Positions 36,156-44,572 of a DNA stretch of 64,000 nt are shown here, one piece after another. A program made the translations under genes and the position numbers. This DNA comes from Pseudomonas alcaliphila JAB1 (GTDB lineage Bacteria > Pseudomonadota > Gammaproteobacteria > Pseudomonadales > Pseudomonadaceae), in the NCBI RefSeq assembly GCF_001941865.1, contig NZ_CP016162.1, forward strand, positions 1,364,001-1,428,000, given 5' to 3'. The number at the start of each line of letters is the position of its first letter. Within the stretch, counting starts at the first letter, position 1. The notes beneath the pieces were generated by a model. It made no database searches. It was not told where the DNA came from and saw only the letters and a list, made by a program, of their open reading frames with translations.

Positions 36156-36244
36156 GTAGGGTGCGCTGTGCGCACCTTGAAACAACGGGCCCTGATGGTT
36201 GACTGCACGTATCAGAGGACGCCGGTGCGCACGGCGCACTCTAC
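36156..36244. repeat. REP-like inverted pair, GTAGGGTGCGC family
   Basis: GTAGGGTGCGCTGTGCGCACC at the left, GGTGCGCACGGCGCACTCTAC at the right. Same family at 42544-42637, degenerate at 48654-48703, single arm at 45540. Confidence 0.8.
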
Positions 36245-36251
36245 GGCAGGA

Positions 36252-36905
36252 TCAGCGCCAATTGAGAATCGGCCAGCCGGCCTGTTCGGCGTGGGCGCGC
36301 AGGGTCGGGTCGGGGTTGACCGCGTAGGGCTTGTCCACCAGTTGCAGCAGCGGCAAGTCATTGCGCGAGTCGGAATAGAAGCTGGCGCCGGCCAGGCTTT
36401 CGCTCTGCTCGGCGAGCCAGTTCTCCAGGCGGATCACCTTGCCCTCACGGTAGGTCAGTACGCCTTGGGTACGCCCGCTGTAGAAGCCGTGCTGCAGCTC
36501 CAGGTCGATGGCCAGCACCTCATCGATGCCGAAGCGCTCGGCGATGGCGCTGACCAGGAAGTGCGCCGAGGCGGAGATCACCAGCAGGCGATCGCCAGCG
36601 GCGCGGTGCGCGGCCAGGGTGCGGCTGGCGTCGCTGTAGAAGATCGGCTCGATCACGTCCTCGACGAAGGGCTCGACCACATGGGCGACCTCCTCGGGCG
36701 TGCGGCCGACCAGCGGCGACAGGGTGAACGCCATGTAGTCCTCCATGGCCAGGGTGCCGGCGGCGTACTGACGCATCAGCTCCTGCTCGTGGGCGAGGAA
36801 GGAGTCGCCGTCCGCCCAGCCGATCTTCACCATTTCCTGCGTCCACAGGCTGGCGCAGTCGCCGTGGATCAGGGTTTCGTCGAGATCGAAAATCGCCAGG
36901 GCCAT
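36252..36905 (-). CDS. HAD-IB family phosphatase
   Basis: 217 residues with the HAD motifs: I FDLDETL (nucleophile Asp7, Asp9), II/cap ISASAHFLV, III lysine region, IV YSDSRNDLPLL. It resembles phosphoserine-phosphatase-type enzymes that remove phosphate from small molecules. Last gene of the importer operon: its ATG overlaps the TGA of the ATPase gene (TGATG). That coupling suggests it dephosphorylates the imported compound or the product of the alkaline-phosphatase-like enzyme. A GTG one codon upstream is possible. Confidence 0.85.
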   Translation of the reverse strand: MALAIFDLDETLIHGDCASLWTQEMVKIGWADGDSFLAHEQELMRQYAAGTLAMEDYMAFTLSPLVGRTPEEVAHVVEPFVEDVIEPIFYSDASRTLAAHRAAGDRLLVISASAHFLVSAIAERFGIDEVLAIDLELQHGFYSGRTQGVLTYREGKVIRLENWLAEQSESLAGASFYSDSRNDLPLLQLVDKPYAVNPDPTLRAHAEQAGWPILNWR

Positions 36906-37891
36906 CACGCCACCTCCCGGATCGCATCGGCGCCAATGGCCAGGCTGACGCTCTGGCCGTCGTGGTGCAGGTCGGCGGCGGAGCGGTTGAGCACATCCAC
37001 CAGCAGCTCCACGCCACGGGCCTCGACCCGGTAGCGCACGACGTTACCCAGTAGGCTGTGGCTGACAATGGTGCCCTCGATACCTGGGCCGCCAATCTGG
37101 ATGGCCTCAGGGCGAATCGCCACGCGGCTGTTCACCGGGCGCAGCAGCAGGCGGCTGGCGGCATCGGCGTCGAGCAGGTTGTAGTTGCCGATGAACCCGG
37201 CGGCGAAGGCATCGGCTGGCGCGGTGTAGAGGGTTTCGGCATCGCCGCTCTGGACGATCTGGCCGCCGTTCATCAACACGATTCGGTCGGACAAGACCAG
37301 CGCCTCTTCCTGGTCGTGGGTGACGAAGATGGTGGTCAGGCCCAGCTCGCGCTGGATGGCGCGGATCTGCTCGCGCAGGTGTTTGCGGATGCGCGCATCC
37401 AGCGCCGACAACGGCTCATCGAGCAGCAGCAGGCGCGGGCGGGTGACCAGCGAACGGGCCAGGGCCACGCGCTGGCACTGGCCGCCGGAGAGCTGCTGCG
37501 GGTAGCGCCCGGCGTAGTCGCTGAGCTCCACCAGCTCCAGCACCTCGGCCACGCGCTGGTTGGCCTCGGCGGCGGGAACCTTCTGCATGCGCAGGCCGAA
37601 GGCGACGTTCTGCGCCGCGGTCATGTTGGGGAACAGCGCATAGCTCTGGAACACCATGCCGATGCCGCGCTTTTGCGGCGCAACGGGTACCAGGTCCTCG
37701 CCGCCCAGCAGGATCTGTCCGCCGTCGACTGCGGTCAGGCCGGCGATGCAGCGCAGCAGGGTGGACTTGCCGCAGCCGGAGGGGCCGAGCAGGGTGATGA
37801 ACTGGCCCTGACCGATCTCGATATTGATGTCGGTGAAGATGGGCGTGGCGCCGTAGCTTTTATGCAGGCCGCGGATATTCAGGTAACTCAT
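36905..37891 (-). CDS. ABC importer ATP-binding protein
   Basis: 328 residues. Walker A GPSGCGKST, Q-loop VFQSYALFPNMT, signature LSGGQCQRVALARSL (the usual QQQ is QCQ here), Walker B LLLLDEPLSALD, H-loop FVTHDQEEA. A C-terminal TOBE-like domain (about 240-328) marks the PotA/FbpC/PhnT group. It overlaps the upstream permease by 4 bp (ATGA) and the HAD gene by TGATG. Substrate specificity comes from the binding protein. Confidence 0.9.
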   Translation of the reverse strand: MSYLNIRGLHKSYGATPIFTDINIEIGQGQFITLLGPSGCGKSTLLRCIAGLTAVDGGQILLGGEDLVPVAPQKRGIGMVFQSYALFPNMTAAQNVAFGLRMQKVPAAEANQRVAEVLELVELSDYAGRYPQQLSGGQCQRVALARSLVTRPRLLLLDEPLSALDARIRKHLREQIRAIQRELGLTTIFVTHDQEEALVLSDRIVLMNGGQIVQSGDAETLYTAPADAFAAGFIGNYNLLDADAASRLLLRPVNSRVAIRPEAIQIGGPGIEGTIVSHSLLGNVVRYRVEARGVELLVDVLNRSAADLHHDGQSVSLAIGADAIREVA

Positions 37892-38682
37892 GATTTGTCC
37901 TTGTTCAGACGGTTGGCTGCCCAGGTCATCAGCAGCACGAACATGAAATAGGAGATCACCAGGGCGCTGGTGAAATGGCCGCTGTCGTTACGCATGTTGT
38001 ACAGGTACACCTGCAGCGTCTCGTAGCGGCTGCCCACCAGCAGGTTGGCGAAGACGAATTCGCCGAACAGGAAGCTGAAGGACAGAAAGACCGAAACCAT
38101 CAAACCCTTGCGCAGATTCGGCAGCACCACCATCAAGGCCGCGCGCCAGGTGCTGGCGCCGAGCAGGTGGGCAGCGTCCATCAGGTCGCGCAGGTTGATC
38201 GCCTGCAGGTTGTTGGTGATCGCCCGGTACATAAAGGGCAGGGCGATGGTGAAGTAGCAGCCGATGAGAATCCATGGCGTACCGAGAATCGGCAGCGGGC
38301 CGGATGCGAACAGCTGCATCAGGCCCACCGAGGACACCACCGGCGGAATGGCGAACGGCAGCAGGATCAGCACGTTCATCACCCCGTCGAGCTTGGGGAA
38401 GTGGTAGTTGACCACGAACAGCAGCGGCAGGATCAGCAGTAGTGCCAACGCCAGGGCGCCGAAGCAGATCAGCAGCGAGCGGCCGAAGGCGGCGAGAAAG
38501 CGCGCGTCGCTCCACAGCGCCACGTACCACTTGAAGGTGAAGCCGCTGGGCAGGATGGTCGCCGACCAACTGGTGGACAGCGAGTACACCAGGGTGCCGA
38601 GCAGCGGCAGCAGCAGGATCAGAAACAGCAGGTAGACCACCAGTTGGTGGAACAGCGGCGAGCGTTTTTCAGCGGGCGACAT
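37888..38682 (-). CDS. ABC importer permease 2
   Basis: 264 residues, about six membrane helices, with the EAA-type coupling loop DAAHLLGASTWRAALMVVLPNLRKG. Binding-protein-dependent importer permease of the PotC/PhnV/FbpB type. Its start overlaps the preceding permease by 14 bp and its end overlaps the ATPase gene by 4 bp. Confidence 0.88.
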   Translation of the reverse strand: MSPAEKRSPLFHQLVVYLLFLILLLPLLGTLVYSLSTSWSATILPSGFTFKWYVALWSDARFLAAFGRSLLICFGALALALLLILPLLFVVNYHFPKLDGVMNVLILLPFAIPPVVSSVGLMQLFASGPLPILGTPWILIGCYFTIALPFMYRAITNNLQAINLRDLMDAAHLLGASTWRAALMVVLPNLRKGLMVSVFLSFSFLFGEFVFANLLVGSRYETLQVYLYNMRNDSGHFTSALVISYFMFVLLMTWAANRLNKDKS

Positions 38683-39511
38683 GGTAGCTCCGGCGCAGCA
38701 GCCATTGGTGGACGATGGTGATCAGGGTCATCAGGCCGACCAGCACCATGGCCAGCGCGCTGGCCATGTTCGGGTCGAGGAAGATGTCGCCGGAGACCAT
38801 CGCCGCGATACGGATCGGCAGGATGTTGAAGTTGCCGGTGGTCAGCGCGTAGACCGTGGCGTAAGCGCCCAGGGCATTGGCCAGGAGGATGACGAAGGTA
38901 CCGAGCAGCGCCGGGGTCAGCACCGGCAGGCCGATATGCCGCCAGAACTGCCAGGTGCTGGCGCCGAGCAGTTCGGCCGACTCGCGCCAGTCTTCGCGCA
39001 GGGCGTCGAAGGCCGGATAGAGCAGCAATACGCCGAGGGGAATCTGGAAGTAGGTGTAAAGGACGATCAGGCCGGTCTTGGAGTAGAGGTTGAAGTCCTC
39101 GATCACGCCCATCTGCTTGAGCAGGATGGTCAGCGCGCCGTTGAAGCCGAGCAGGATGATGAAGGCGAAGGCCAGCGGCACCCCGGAGAAGTTGCTGGTC
39201 ATGTTGGAGAAGGCCATGACGAAATCGCGCAGGCGGCTGCTGACCTGGCGCAGCGAATAGCTGCCGATGATGGCGATGACGATGCCGAACAGGCTCGACC
39301 AGAACGCCACTTCCAGGCTGTGGCGCATGGCCTGGCGGTAGAAGGCCGAGGAGAAGGCCTGCTGGAAGTTGCCCAGGCCCCAGCCTTCGGCGGTGTTCAG
39401 GCTGTTGCTCGCCACCCAGGCCAACGGTGCGATCTGGAAGGCGAAGAAGAACAGGGCGAAGGGCACCAGGCACAGCAGCGCCCAACCCTTGCTGGAAATG
39501 GACGACTTCAT
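38669..39511 (-). CDS. ABC importer permease 1
   Basis: 280 residues with six or seven helices and the coupling loop ESAELLGASTWQFWRHIGLP. The first helix is WALLCLVPFALFFFAFQIAPLAW. The start at 39511 overlaps the stop of the alkaline-phosphatase-like gene (ATGA). Partner of permease 2 in one transporter. Confidence 0.88.
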   Translation of the reverse strand: MKSSISSKGWALLCLVPFALFFFAFQIAPLAWVASNSLNTAEGWGLGNFQQAFSSAFYRQAMRHSLEVAFWSSLFGIVIAIIGSYSLRQVSSRLRDFVMAFSNMTSNFSGVPLAFAFIILLGFNGALTILLKQMGVIEDFNLYSKTGLIVLYTYFQIPLGVLLLYPAFDALREDWRESAELLGASTWQFWRHIGLPVLTPALLGTFVILLANALGAYATVYALTTGNFNILPIRIAAMVSGDIFLDPNMASALAMVLVGLMTLITIVHQWLLRRSYHVAR

Positions 39512-40314
39512 GCAAGCAGCTCCCTGCACCAGGGTTTGTCGTGGGCCGCGCCGAGCAACTGGCAGATGGTGCCGCATAACTCGGTCTGTTGTGGGCGGGC
39601 TGCAGGATCGAGGCTGAAGGCGCTGCCGAGAACGATCAGCGGCACTTCGCGCTCCTCCGGCAGCAGGCCGTTGTGGCTGCGGTCGGCGTTCATGCCGTGG
39701 TCGGCGGTCACCAGGATCTGGTAGCCGGCATCGAGCCAGGTCTGGATGTATTCGGCCAGCAGCACGTCGGCGCGGCGCGCGGCGTTGCGGTACTGCGGGC
39801 TGTCGAGGCCGTGCTGGTGGCCGGCGTCGTCGATGTTCATCGGGTGCACCAGCAGCAGGTTGGGCGCATGACGCTGGCGCAGGCTGTCGGCATCGGCCAG
39901 CAGGTGCGAGTCCGGGTAATGGTCGGCGTAGTAGAAATGGCCGTGCTGGATCGGCAGGGATTCGTCGCTGGTATGGCGGTCGCGGGCGGCCTGGAAGGGC
40001 GCGCGGTTGTACAGCTCGCTGACCCAGTGATAGGCCGCGGCGGCGGTGGTCAGGCCGGCGTCACGGGCGTAATGGAAGATGCTGCGCTGATTCGACAGGC
40101 GCACCACATCGTTGTGCACGATGCCGCTGTCGATGGGCGCCACGCCGGTGAGGATGCATTCGTAGAGCGGGCGGGACAGTGCCGGCAGTGCGCAGTCCAG
40201 CTTGTACAGCGCGGCGCGCCCGGCCTGGCAGTAAGCCAACAGGTGGCCCAGCGCATGCTGGGCCACCTGATAGCTCAGGCCATCCAGTACCACCAGGATG
40301 ACGTTGTGCTTCAT
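39508..40314 (-). CDS. Alkaline-phosphatase-superfamily hydrolase (phosphodiesterase/pyrophosphatase type)
   Basis: 268 residues, no signal peptide, so probably cytoplasmic. Superfamily metal sites are visible: LVVLDG near residue 10, a Ser/Thr nucleophile region LPALSRPLYECILTG (about 44-58), MNIDDAGHQHG and TADHGMNADRSHNG. The family covers nucleotide pyrophosphatases, phosphodiesterases and phosphonoacetate hydrolases. Being embedded in a transporter operon between the binding protein and permease genes, it likely acts on the imported compound. The precise reaction is unknown. Confidence 0.82.
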   Translation of the reverse strand: MKHNVILVVLDGLSYQVAQHALGHLLAYCQAGRAALYKLDCALPALSRPLYECILTGVAPIDSGIVHNDVVRLSNQRSIFHYARDAGLTTAAAAYHWVSELYNRAPFQAARDRHTSDESLPIQHGHFYYADHYPDSHLLADADSLRQRHAPNLLLVHPMNIDDAGHQHGLDSPQYRNAARRADVLLAEYIQTWLDAGYQILVTADHGMNADRSHNGLLPEEREVPLIVLGSAFSLDPAARPQQTELCGTICQLLGAAHDKPWCRELLA

Positions 40315-40363
40315 GGATTTCTCTCGTTCGACGACGTATCACCGGCTTCCGGAGGGGGCTGCC

Positions 40364-40442
40364 GTAGGGCGTACTCGCGAAGCAGTACGCCTTGGGATTG
40401 AACAATGGCGGACTGTTCGCTTCGCTCCTGAGTCCGCCCTAC
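40364..40442. repeat. GTAGGGCG...CGCCCTAC repeat inside the operon
   Basis: GTAGGGCGTACTCGCGAAGC opens it; the hairpin GGCGGACTG...AGTCCGCCCTAC closes it. A very similar unit is at 63840-63954. It lies in the 141-bp gap between the binding-protein gene and the hydrolase gene, where it could stabilise the upstream mRNA and give more binding protein than permease. Confidence 0.75.
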
Positions 40443-40455
40443 GGTTCGGGTTGCC

Positions 40456-41514
40456 TTAGTTCATGTGCAGAATCACGTGTTCCTGCCACAGGCGCGGCAG
40501 CATCTTGGAGGTGTTCTCCCAGGCCGCGGCATCCTTGATCGGCTGGACCTTGGCGTACTGCTCTTGCGGCAGCAGCTTGGCCTGCACCTCGGCCGGCAGC
40601 TCGATATGCTCGGCGCGGATCGGCCGGGCGTTGCCCTTGGCCAGGTTGATCTGCCCGGCATCGCTCAAGATGTATTCGCGGGTCAGCTTGGCGGCGTTGG
40701 GGTTCTTCGCCCATTTGTTGATGATGGTGGTGTAGCCGGAGATCACCGAACCGTCGGACGGGATCAGCACCTCGAAGCGCTCGGGGTCGATCTGGTCGCG
40801 GTAGCTCAGGCCGTTGAAGTCCCAGACGATGCCCACTTCCACTTCACCCTTTTCCAGGGTCTGGATGGTTGGGTTGGCCAGCGACAGGCGACGCTGCTTG
40901 GCCAGTTCGCCGTAGAAATCCAGCGCCGGTTGCACGTTGCTCTCGTTGCCACCCATGGCGATGGCGGCGGCCAGTACGCCGTTCACGGCTTGCGCAGCGG
41001 TGCTTACGTCACCGGCAGAGACCTTGTAGGTGCCGGTCTTGAGGTCGGCCCAGGAACGCGGAATGTCCTTGACCAGTTGCTTGTTGACGATAAAGGCGAT
41101 GGAGCCGGTGTAGGCCAGCATCCAGTGACCGTCCTGGTCCTTGGCCCAATCCGGGATCTGTGCCCAGGTGCTCGGCTTGTACGGCTGGGTCACGCCTTGC
41201 TGTACGGCGATGGGGCCGAAGGCGGCGCCGACGTCACCGATATCGGCGGTGGCGTTTTCCTTTTCGGCGGCGAACTTGGCGATTTCCTGCGCCGAGCTCA
41301 TGTCGGTGTCCTGATGCTTGAGACCGTACAGGCGCGCCAGGTCCGCCCAGGTGTCTTTCCAGTTGGCCCAGCTGTCGGGCATACCCACGCTATTCACCGC
41401 GCCTTCGGCGCGTGCAGCCTGTTCCAGTGCCTGCAAGTCGGTGCCTTCGGCCATGGCGGAGGTCGCCAGGGCGATGGCCGAACCCATCAGTGAAGCCAGC
41501 AGCAGTTGTTTCAT
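40456..41514 (-). CDS. Periplasmic solute-binding protein of the ABC importer
   Basis: 352 residues with a signal peptide (MKQLLLASLMGSAIALATSAMA). The fold is that of the iron/thiamine/spermidine/phosphonate class of binding proteins. Recognisable stretches are MPDSWANWKDTWADLARLYG, GDVGAAFGPIAVQQG and VGIVWDFNGLSYRDQ. First and most exposed gene of the operon. AAGGAG precedes the ATG. A TCTAGA-centred palindrome lies 27-38 bp upstream. Ligand not deducible by eye. Confidence 0.88.
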   Translation of the reverse strand: MKQLLLASLMGSAIALATSAMAEGTDLQALEQAARAEGAVNSVGMPDSWANWKDTWADLARLYGLKHQDTDMSSAQEIAKFAAEKENATADIGDVGAAFGPIAVQQGVTQPYKPSTWAQIPDWAKDQDGHWMLAYTGSIAFIVNKQLVKDIPRSWADLKTGTYKVSAGDVSTAAQAVNGVLAAAIAMGGNESNVQPALDFYGELAKQRRLSLANPTIQTLEKGEVEVGIVWDFNGLSYRDQIDPERFEVLIPSDGSVISGYTTIINKWAKNPNAAKLTREYILSDAGQINLAKGNARPIRAEHIELPAEVQAKLLPQEQYAKVQPIKDAAAWENTSKMLPRLWQEHVILHMN

Positions 41515-41830
41515 TGGAAACTCCTTTGCAGTGAGAGTGTTGGTCTAGATCAGCAATACCCGAGCCAATCTAAGCGCCTTCGATGACAGTTTTATGTCCG
41601 GCCACGGCTGGCAGATGTCTAGGTGCAGTCAGCTGGCGCGCTCATCAAGCGTAGACCATGGATAAGTGGCTGATTTCGCGGGCCGTGAGTAGATGTGACG
41701 GTGGCATGCGGCGTGCTTGCAGCATGGCTGTCATCTATCAGTCATCTAGACTGCCTAGTCTTGTAACCCGTCTGAGCGAGTGACTTTTGCCCTGTCATGG
41801 GGCTGGACTAGTCCAAAAGGGGAAATTTTG
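41515..41830. promoter_or_regulatory. Divergent control region with CTAG-centred palindromes
   Basis: 316 bp between the importer operon and the GntR gene. It contains TGGTCTAGATCA (41541-41552) near the operon start and the perfect palindrome TGGACTAGTCCA (41804-41815) near the regulator start. Between them lie TCTAGG, TCTAGA (41745-41750) and CCTAGT. These five CTAG tetramers are unexpected in a GC-rich genome and probably mark operators of the GntR/UTRA protein. Confidence 0.65.
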
Positions 41831-42547
41831 ATGCGCGAAGAAGCGCCACGGGCCGTCACCATCATCTGCCGCGCGTTGCAGGAGCAGATCGACCGGGGCC
41901 TGTTGCCCTCCGGCAGCAAGTTGCCGGCCGAGCGCAAGCTCAGTGAGTTGTTCGATACCACGCGCATCACCCTGCGCGAGGCGCTCGGCCAGTTGGAGGC
42001 GCAGGGGCTGGTCTATCGCGAGGAGCGTCGTGGCTGGTTCGTTTCGCCGCAACGGGTGGCCTACAACCCTCTGGTACGTACCCACTTCCACGCCATGGTC
42101 GCCGAGCAGGGGCGGGTACCGGCTACCGAGGTCCTGAGTGCGCGCTTGATGCCGGCCTCCGCGCAGATCTGTCAGGTGCTGGCGCTGCCGGCACTGTCGA
42201 GCGTCTATCAGGTGTGCCGCGCGCGGCGCATCGACGGGCGCCTGGTGCTGTATGTCGAGCACTACCTGAATCCGGCCTACTTCCCCGGCATTCTCGAGTT
42301 CGACCTGACTCGCTCGCTGACCGACCTGTATGCCAGCGAGTACGGCATCCACTACGGTCGCGTGCGCTTCGACATGGTACCCACCGCGCTGCACGCCGAA
42401 GCCGCGGCCAGCCTCAAGGTGGCACCGGGCAGCCCGGCGCTGCGCATTACCCGGGTCAACCGCGATCAGCACGGACGCATCATCGACTGCGACCTGGAGT
42501 TCTGGCGCCACGACGCCATTCACGTCAGCGTCGAAGTCCCCGAGTAG
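41831..42547 (+). CDS. GntR-family regulator with UTRA domain
   Basis: 238 residues: a GntR winged HTH at about 10-75 (LPAERKLSELFDTTRITLREAL) and a UTRA effector domain (about 95-235: ARRIDGRLVLYVEHYLNPAYFPG). It is of the PhnF/PhnR/HutC type. The ATG at 41831 starts MREEAPRAV; the perfect palindrome TGGACTAGTCCA lies 15 bp upstream, suggesting autoregulation. It is divergent from the importer operon and is its likely regulator. Its TAG stop lies inside the GTAG of a following repeat. Confidence 0.88.
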   Translation: MREEAPRAVTIICRALQEQIDRGLLPSGSKLPAERKLSELFDTTRITLREALGQLEAQGLVYREERRGWFVSPQRVAYNPLVRTHFHAMVAEQGRVPATEVLSARLMPASAQICQVLALPALSSVYQVCRARRIDGRLVLYVEHYLNPAYFPGILEFDLTRSLTDLYASEYGIHYGRVRFDMVPTALHAEAAASLKVAPGSPALRITRVNRDQHGRIIDCDLEFWRHDAIHVSVEVPE

Positions 42548-42637
42548 AGTGCGCTGCGCGCACCGAGGTCGCCGGCAGACTGTGAATCGCCAGTGCGCGA
42601 GGACTACGGAGAGGCTGATGCGCACGGCGCACCCTAC
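42544..42637. repeat. REP-like inverted pair, GTAGGGTGCGC family
   Basis: GTAGAGTGCGCTGCGCGCACC at the left, GATGCGCACGGCGCACCCTAC at the right. Its first bases supply the stop codon of the GntR gene. Confidence 0.78.
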
Positions 42638-42735
42638 CGTTCGTCGGCTTCTGTGATGTTTTTGCGGCCAATGTCGAAATGCGCTCGCTGCGTTCGACTA
42701 TCCAGTACCCACCCGCCAAGGAACTGGAGTGCGTC

Positions 42736-43110
42736 ATGAAATACCTCTGCCTCGTCTACGCCAACGAACAGGAGCTGCACAGCTCCCCCGACAGCCCGCA
42801 TGACAGCGAATGCTTCGCCTACGCCAACTCGGTTCAGGAGAGCGGGCGCATGCTCGCCGCCGAGGCGCTGCAATCGGTGCAGACCGCCACCACCGTGCGC
42901 ATGCGCGGCGGCAAGCTGGCGATCACCGACGGCCCCTTCGCCGAAACCAAGGAGCAACTGGCCGGCTTCTATCTGGTGGAGGCGCGTGACCTCAACGAGG
43001 CCATCCAGCTCGCCGGGCACATTCCCGCCGCCCGCGTCGGCTGCGTGGAAGTGCGCCCGGTGCGCGAGCTGGATATCCAGCCGGCGCAGCTGCAGGCCGC
43101 TCAGCACTGA
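42736..43110 (+). CDS. YciI-family (DGPF-domain) protein
   Basis: 124 residues with the DGPF signature ITDGPFAETKEQLAGFYLVEA at about 60-80 (key part DGPFAETKEQL). Small ferredoxin-like-fold proteins of this kind often sit beside ECF sigma factors or WYL regulators; the catalytic role is unclear. The start at 42736 has GGAG 6 nt upstream. It heads a run of three short same-strand genes. Confidence 0.85.
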   Translation: MKYLCLVYANEQELHSSPDSPHDSECFAYANSVQESGRMLAAEALQSVQTATTVRMRGGKLAITDGPFAETKEQLAGFYLVEARDLNEAIQLAGHIPAARVGCVEVRPVRELDIQPAQLQAAQH

Positions 43111-43143
43111 GCCGGCAAGGCTCGATCAACAGGGAGAACCGCT

Positions 43144-43926
43144 ATGGATCGCCACTATGTCCCCGAGGTCGCCACGCGTGAGCAATGGCTGGCCGCTCGC
43201 AAGGCGCTGCTCGAGCAGGAAAAGGCGCTGACCCGCCAACGTGACGCGCTCAACCGCGCCCGCCGTGCCCTGCCCATGGTGTTGGTGGAAGAGGATTACC
43301 GCTTCGACGGCCCGCAGGGCGAAGTCGGTCTGGAGGCGCTGTTCCACGGGCGCAGCCAGCTGATCGTCTACCACTTCATGTACCACATGGATCGCGGCGA
43401 GGGCTGCGACGGCTGTTCCTGCCTGGTGGACAACATCGGCCACCAGTCCCACCTGCATGCCCGCGACACCAACCTGGTGCTGGTCTCGCGCGCGCCCTTG
43501 GCCGATCTCGAGGCGTTCAAACGGCGCATGGGCTGGACCCTGCCCTGGTATAGCTCCTACGGCAGTCGCTTCAATTACGACTACCACGCCACCACCGACG
43601 AGCAGGTCGCGCCGGTCGAATACAACTACCGCGACAAGGACGAGCTCGAGCGCTTGGGCCTGACCTATCACATCCAGGGCGAGCAGCCCGGTATCAGCGT
43701 GTTCCTGCGCGACGGCGGGCAGATCTACCACACCTATTCCACCTATGGCCGAGGCGTGGAGATGCTGATGAGCAGTTTCCATTTCCTCGACTTCACGCCT
43801 TTTGGCCGCGGCGAGGGTTGGGACGGCATGCCCGATCTGGACGGCAAGGGGCTCAACTGGACGCGCCTGCACGACGAGTACGAACAGAGCGCGCCCACCC
43901 ACGACTGCTGCGGCCACAAGGCCTGA
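43144..43926 (+). CDS. DUF899 thioredoxin-like protein
   Basis: 260 residues. Family marks are the N-terminal YVPEVATREQWLAARKALLEQEKALTRQRD helix (ends quoted), FMYHMDRGEGCDGCSCLVDN, SSYGSRFNYDYHAT and HTYSTYGRGVE. It is predicted to have a thioredoxin-like fold, but the CxxC-like cysteines occur as CDGCSC. Function unknown. It lies 33 bp after the YciI gene and 21 bp before the SnoaL-like gene, probably one operon. Confidence 0.85.
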   Translation: MDRHYVPEVATREQWLAARKALLEQEKALTRQRDALNRARRALPMVLVEEDYRFDGPQGEVGLEALFHGRSQLIVYHFMYHMDRGEGCDGCSCLVDNIGHQSHLHARDTNLVLVSRAPLADLEAFKRRMGWTLPWYSSYGSRFNYDYHATTDEQVAPVEYNYRDKDELERLGLTYHIQGEQPGISVFLRDGGQIYHTYSTYGRGVEMLMSSFHFLDFTPFGRGEGWDGMPDLDGKGLNWTRLHDEYEQSAPTHDCCGHKA

Positions 43927-43947
43927 ACCTCAGTGAAGGAGAACGAC

Positions 43948-44385
43948 ATGAGTCAGCACGACATGAGTCAGCACGAACTGCAAGATGCCCTTAACGACTG
44001 GACCGAAGCCTGCCGCAGCAAGGACGTGGCGCGCATCATGAGTCACTACGTCGAGGACGTGGTGTCCTACGACGCCATCGGCCCGTTGCGTTTCCAGGGG
44101 CGCCCGGCGTACCAGGCACATTGGCAGGCCTGCATGGAGATGTGCAGCGGCCCGGGGATGTTCGAACCGCACGAGCCGACCTTCACCGCCAGCGGCGATC
44201 TGGGCGTGACCCATTACCTGCTGCATTGCGGCGGCGCCAATGAAAAGGGCGAGCTGGAGACCTGCTGGATGCGCGTGACCCAGTGCCTGCGCCGCCAGGG
44301 CGGCCGCTGGCTGATCTTCCACGAGCATTTCTCTGCCCCGAGCGACATGGAAAGCGGCAAGGCGCTGTTCGATCTGCAGCCCTAG
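43948..44385 (+). CDS. SnoaL/NTF2-like (ketosteroid-isomerase-fold) protein
   Basis: 145 residues with an NTF2-like cone fold: LNDWTEACRSKDVARIMSHYVEDVVSYDAIGPL at the start and WLIFHEHFSAPSD at the end. A short tandem duplication MSQHDMSQHEL begins the protein. The ATG at 43948 has AAGGAG upstream. Its TAG stop lies within the outer arm of the long-hairpin repeat that follows. Substrate unknown. Confidence 0.82.
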   Translation: MSQHDMSQHELQDALNDWTEACRSKDVARIMSHYVEDVVSYDAIGPLRFQGRPAYQAHWQACMEMCSGPGMFEPHEPTFTASGDLGVTHYLLHCGGANEKGELETCWMRVTQCLRRQGGRWLIFHEHFSAPSDMESGKALFDLQP

Positions 44386-44529
44386 CAGGCTGTTGAAAAA
44401 CTACCTGCGTTGCCATTGCTGCGTTAAAAACAGGCTCAAAATGCTCATTTACAACACGTAAACTCCGCTTTTTCGCCTGTTTTTGCCTTGCACTGGCTGC
44501 CTCGCCTACGTTTTTCAACGGCCTGCTAG
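44382..44529. repeat. Long-hairpin repeat, copy B (most complete)
   Basis: Outer arms CTAGCAGGCTGTTGAAAAAC (44382-44401) and GTTTTTCAACGGCCTGCTAG (44510-44529), 19 of 20 paired. Middle arms AAAACAGGC and GCCTGTTTT, then TGCCTTGCA. Inner CATTTAC...GTAAACTC. Related to the copies at 4536 and 32344. Confidence 0.75.
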
Positions 44530-44572
44530 CGAGCAGGGGCTGCGCGATGGTCTGGTGCGCACCAGACCATCC

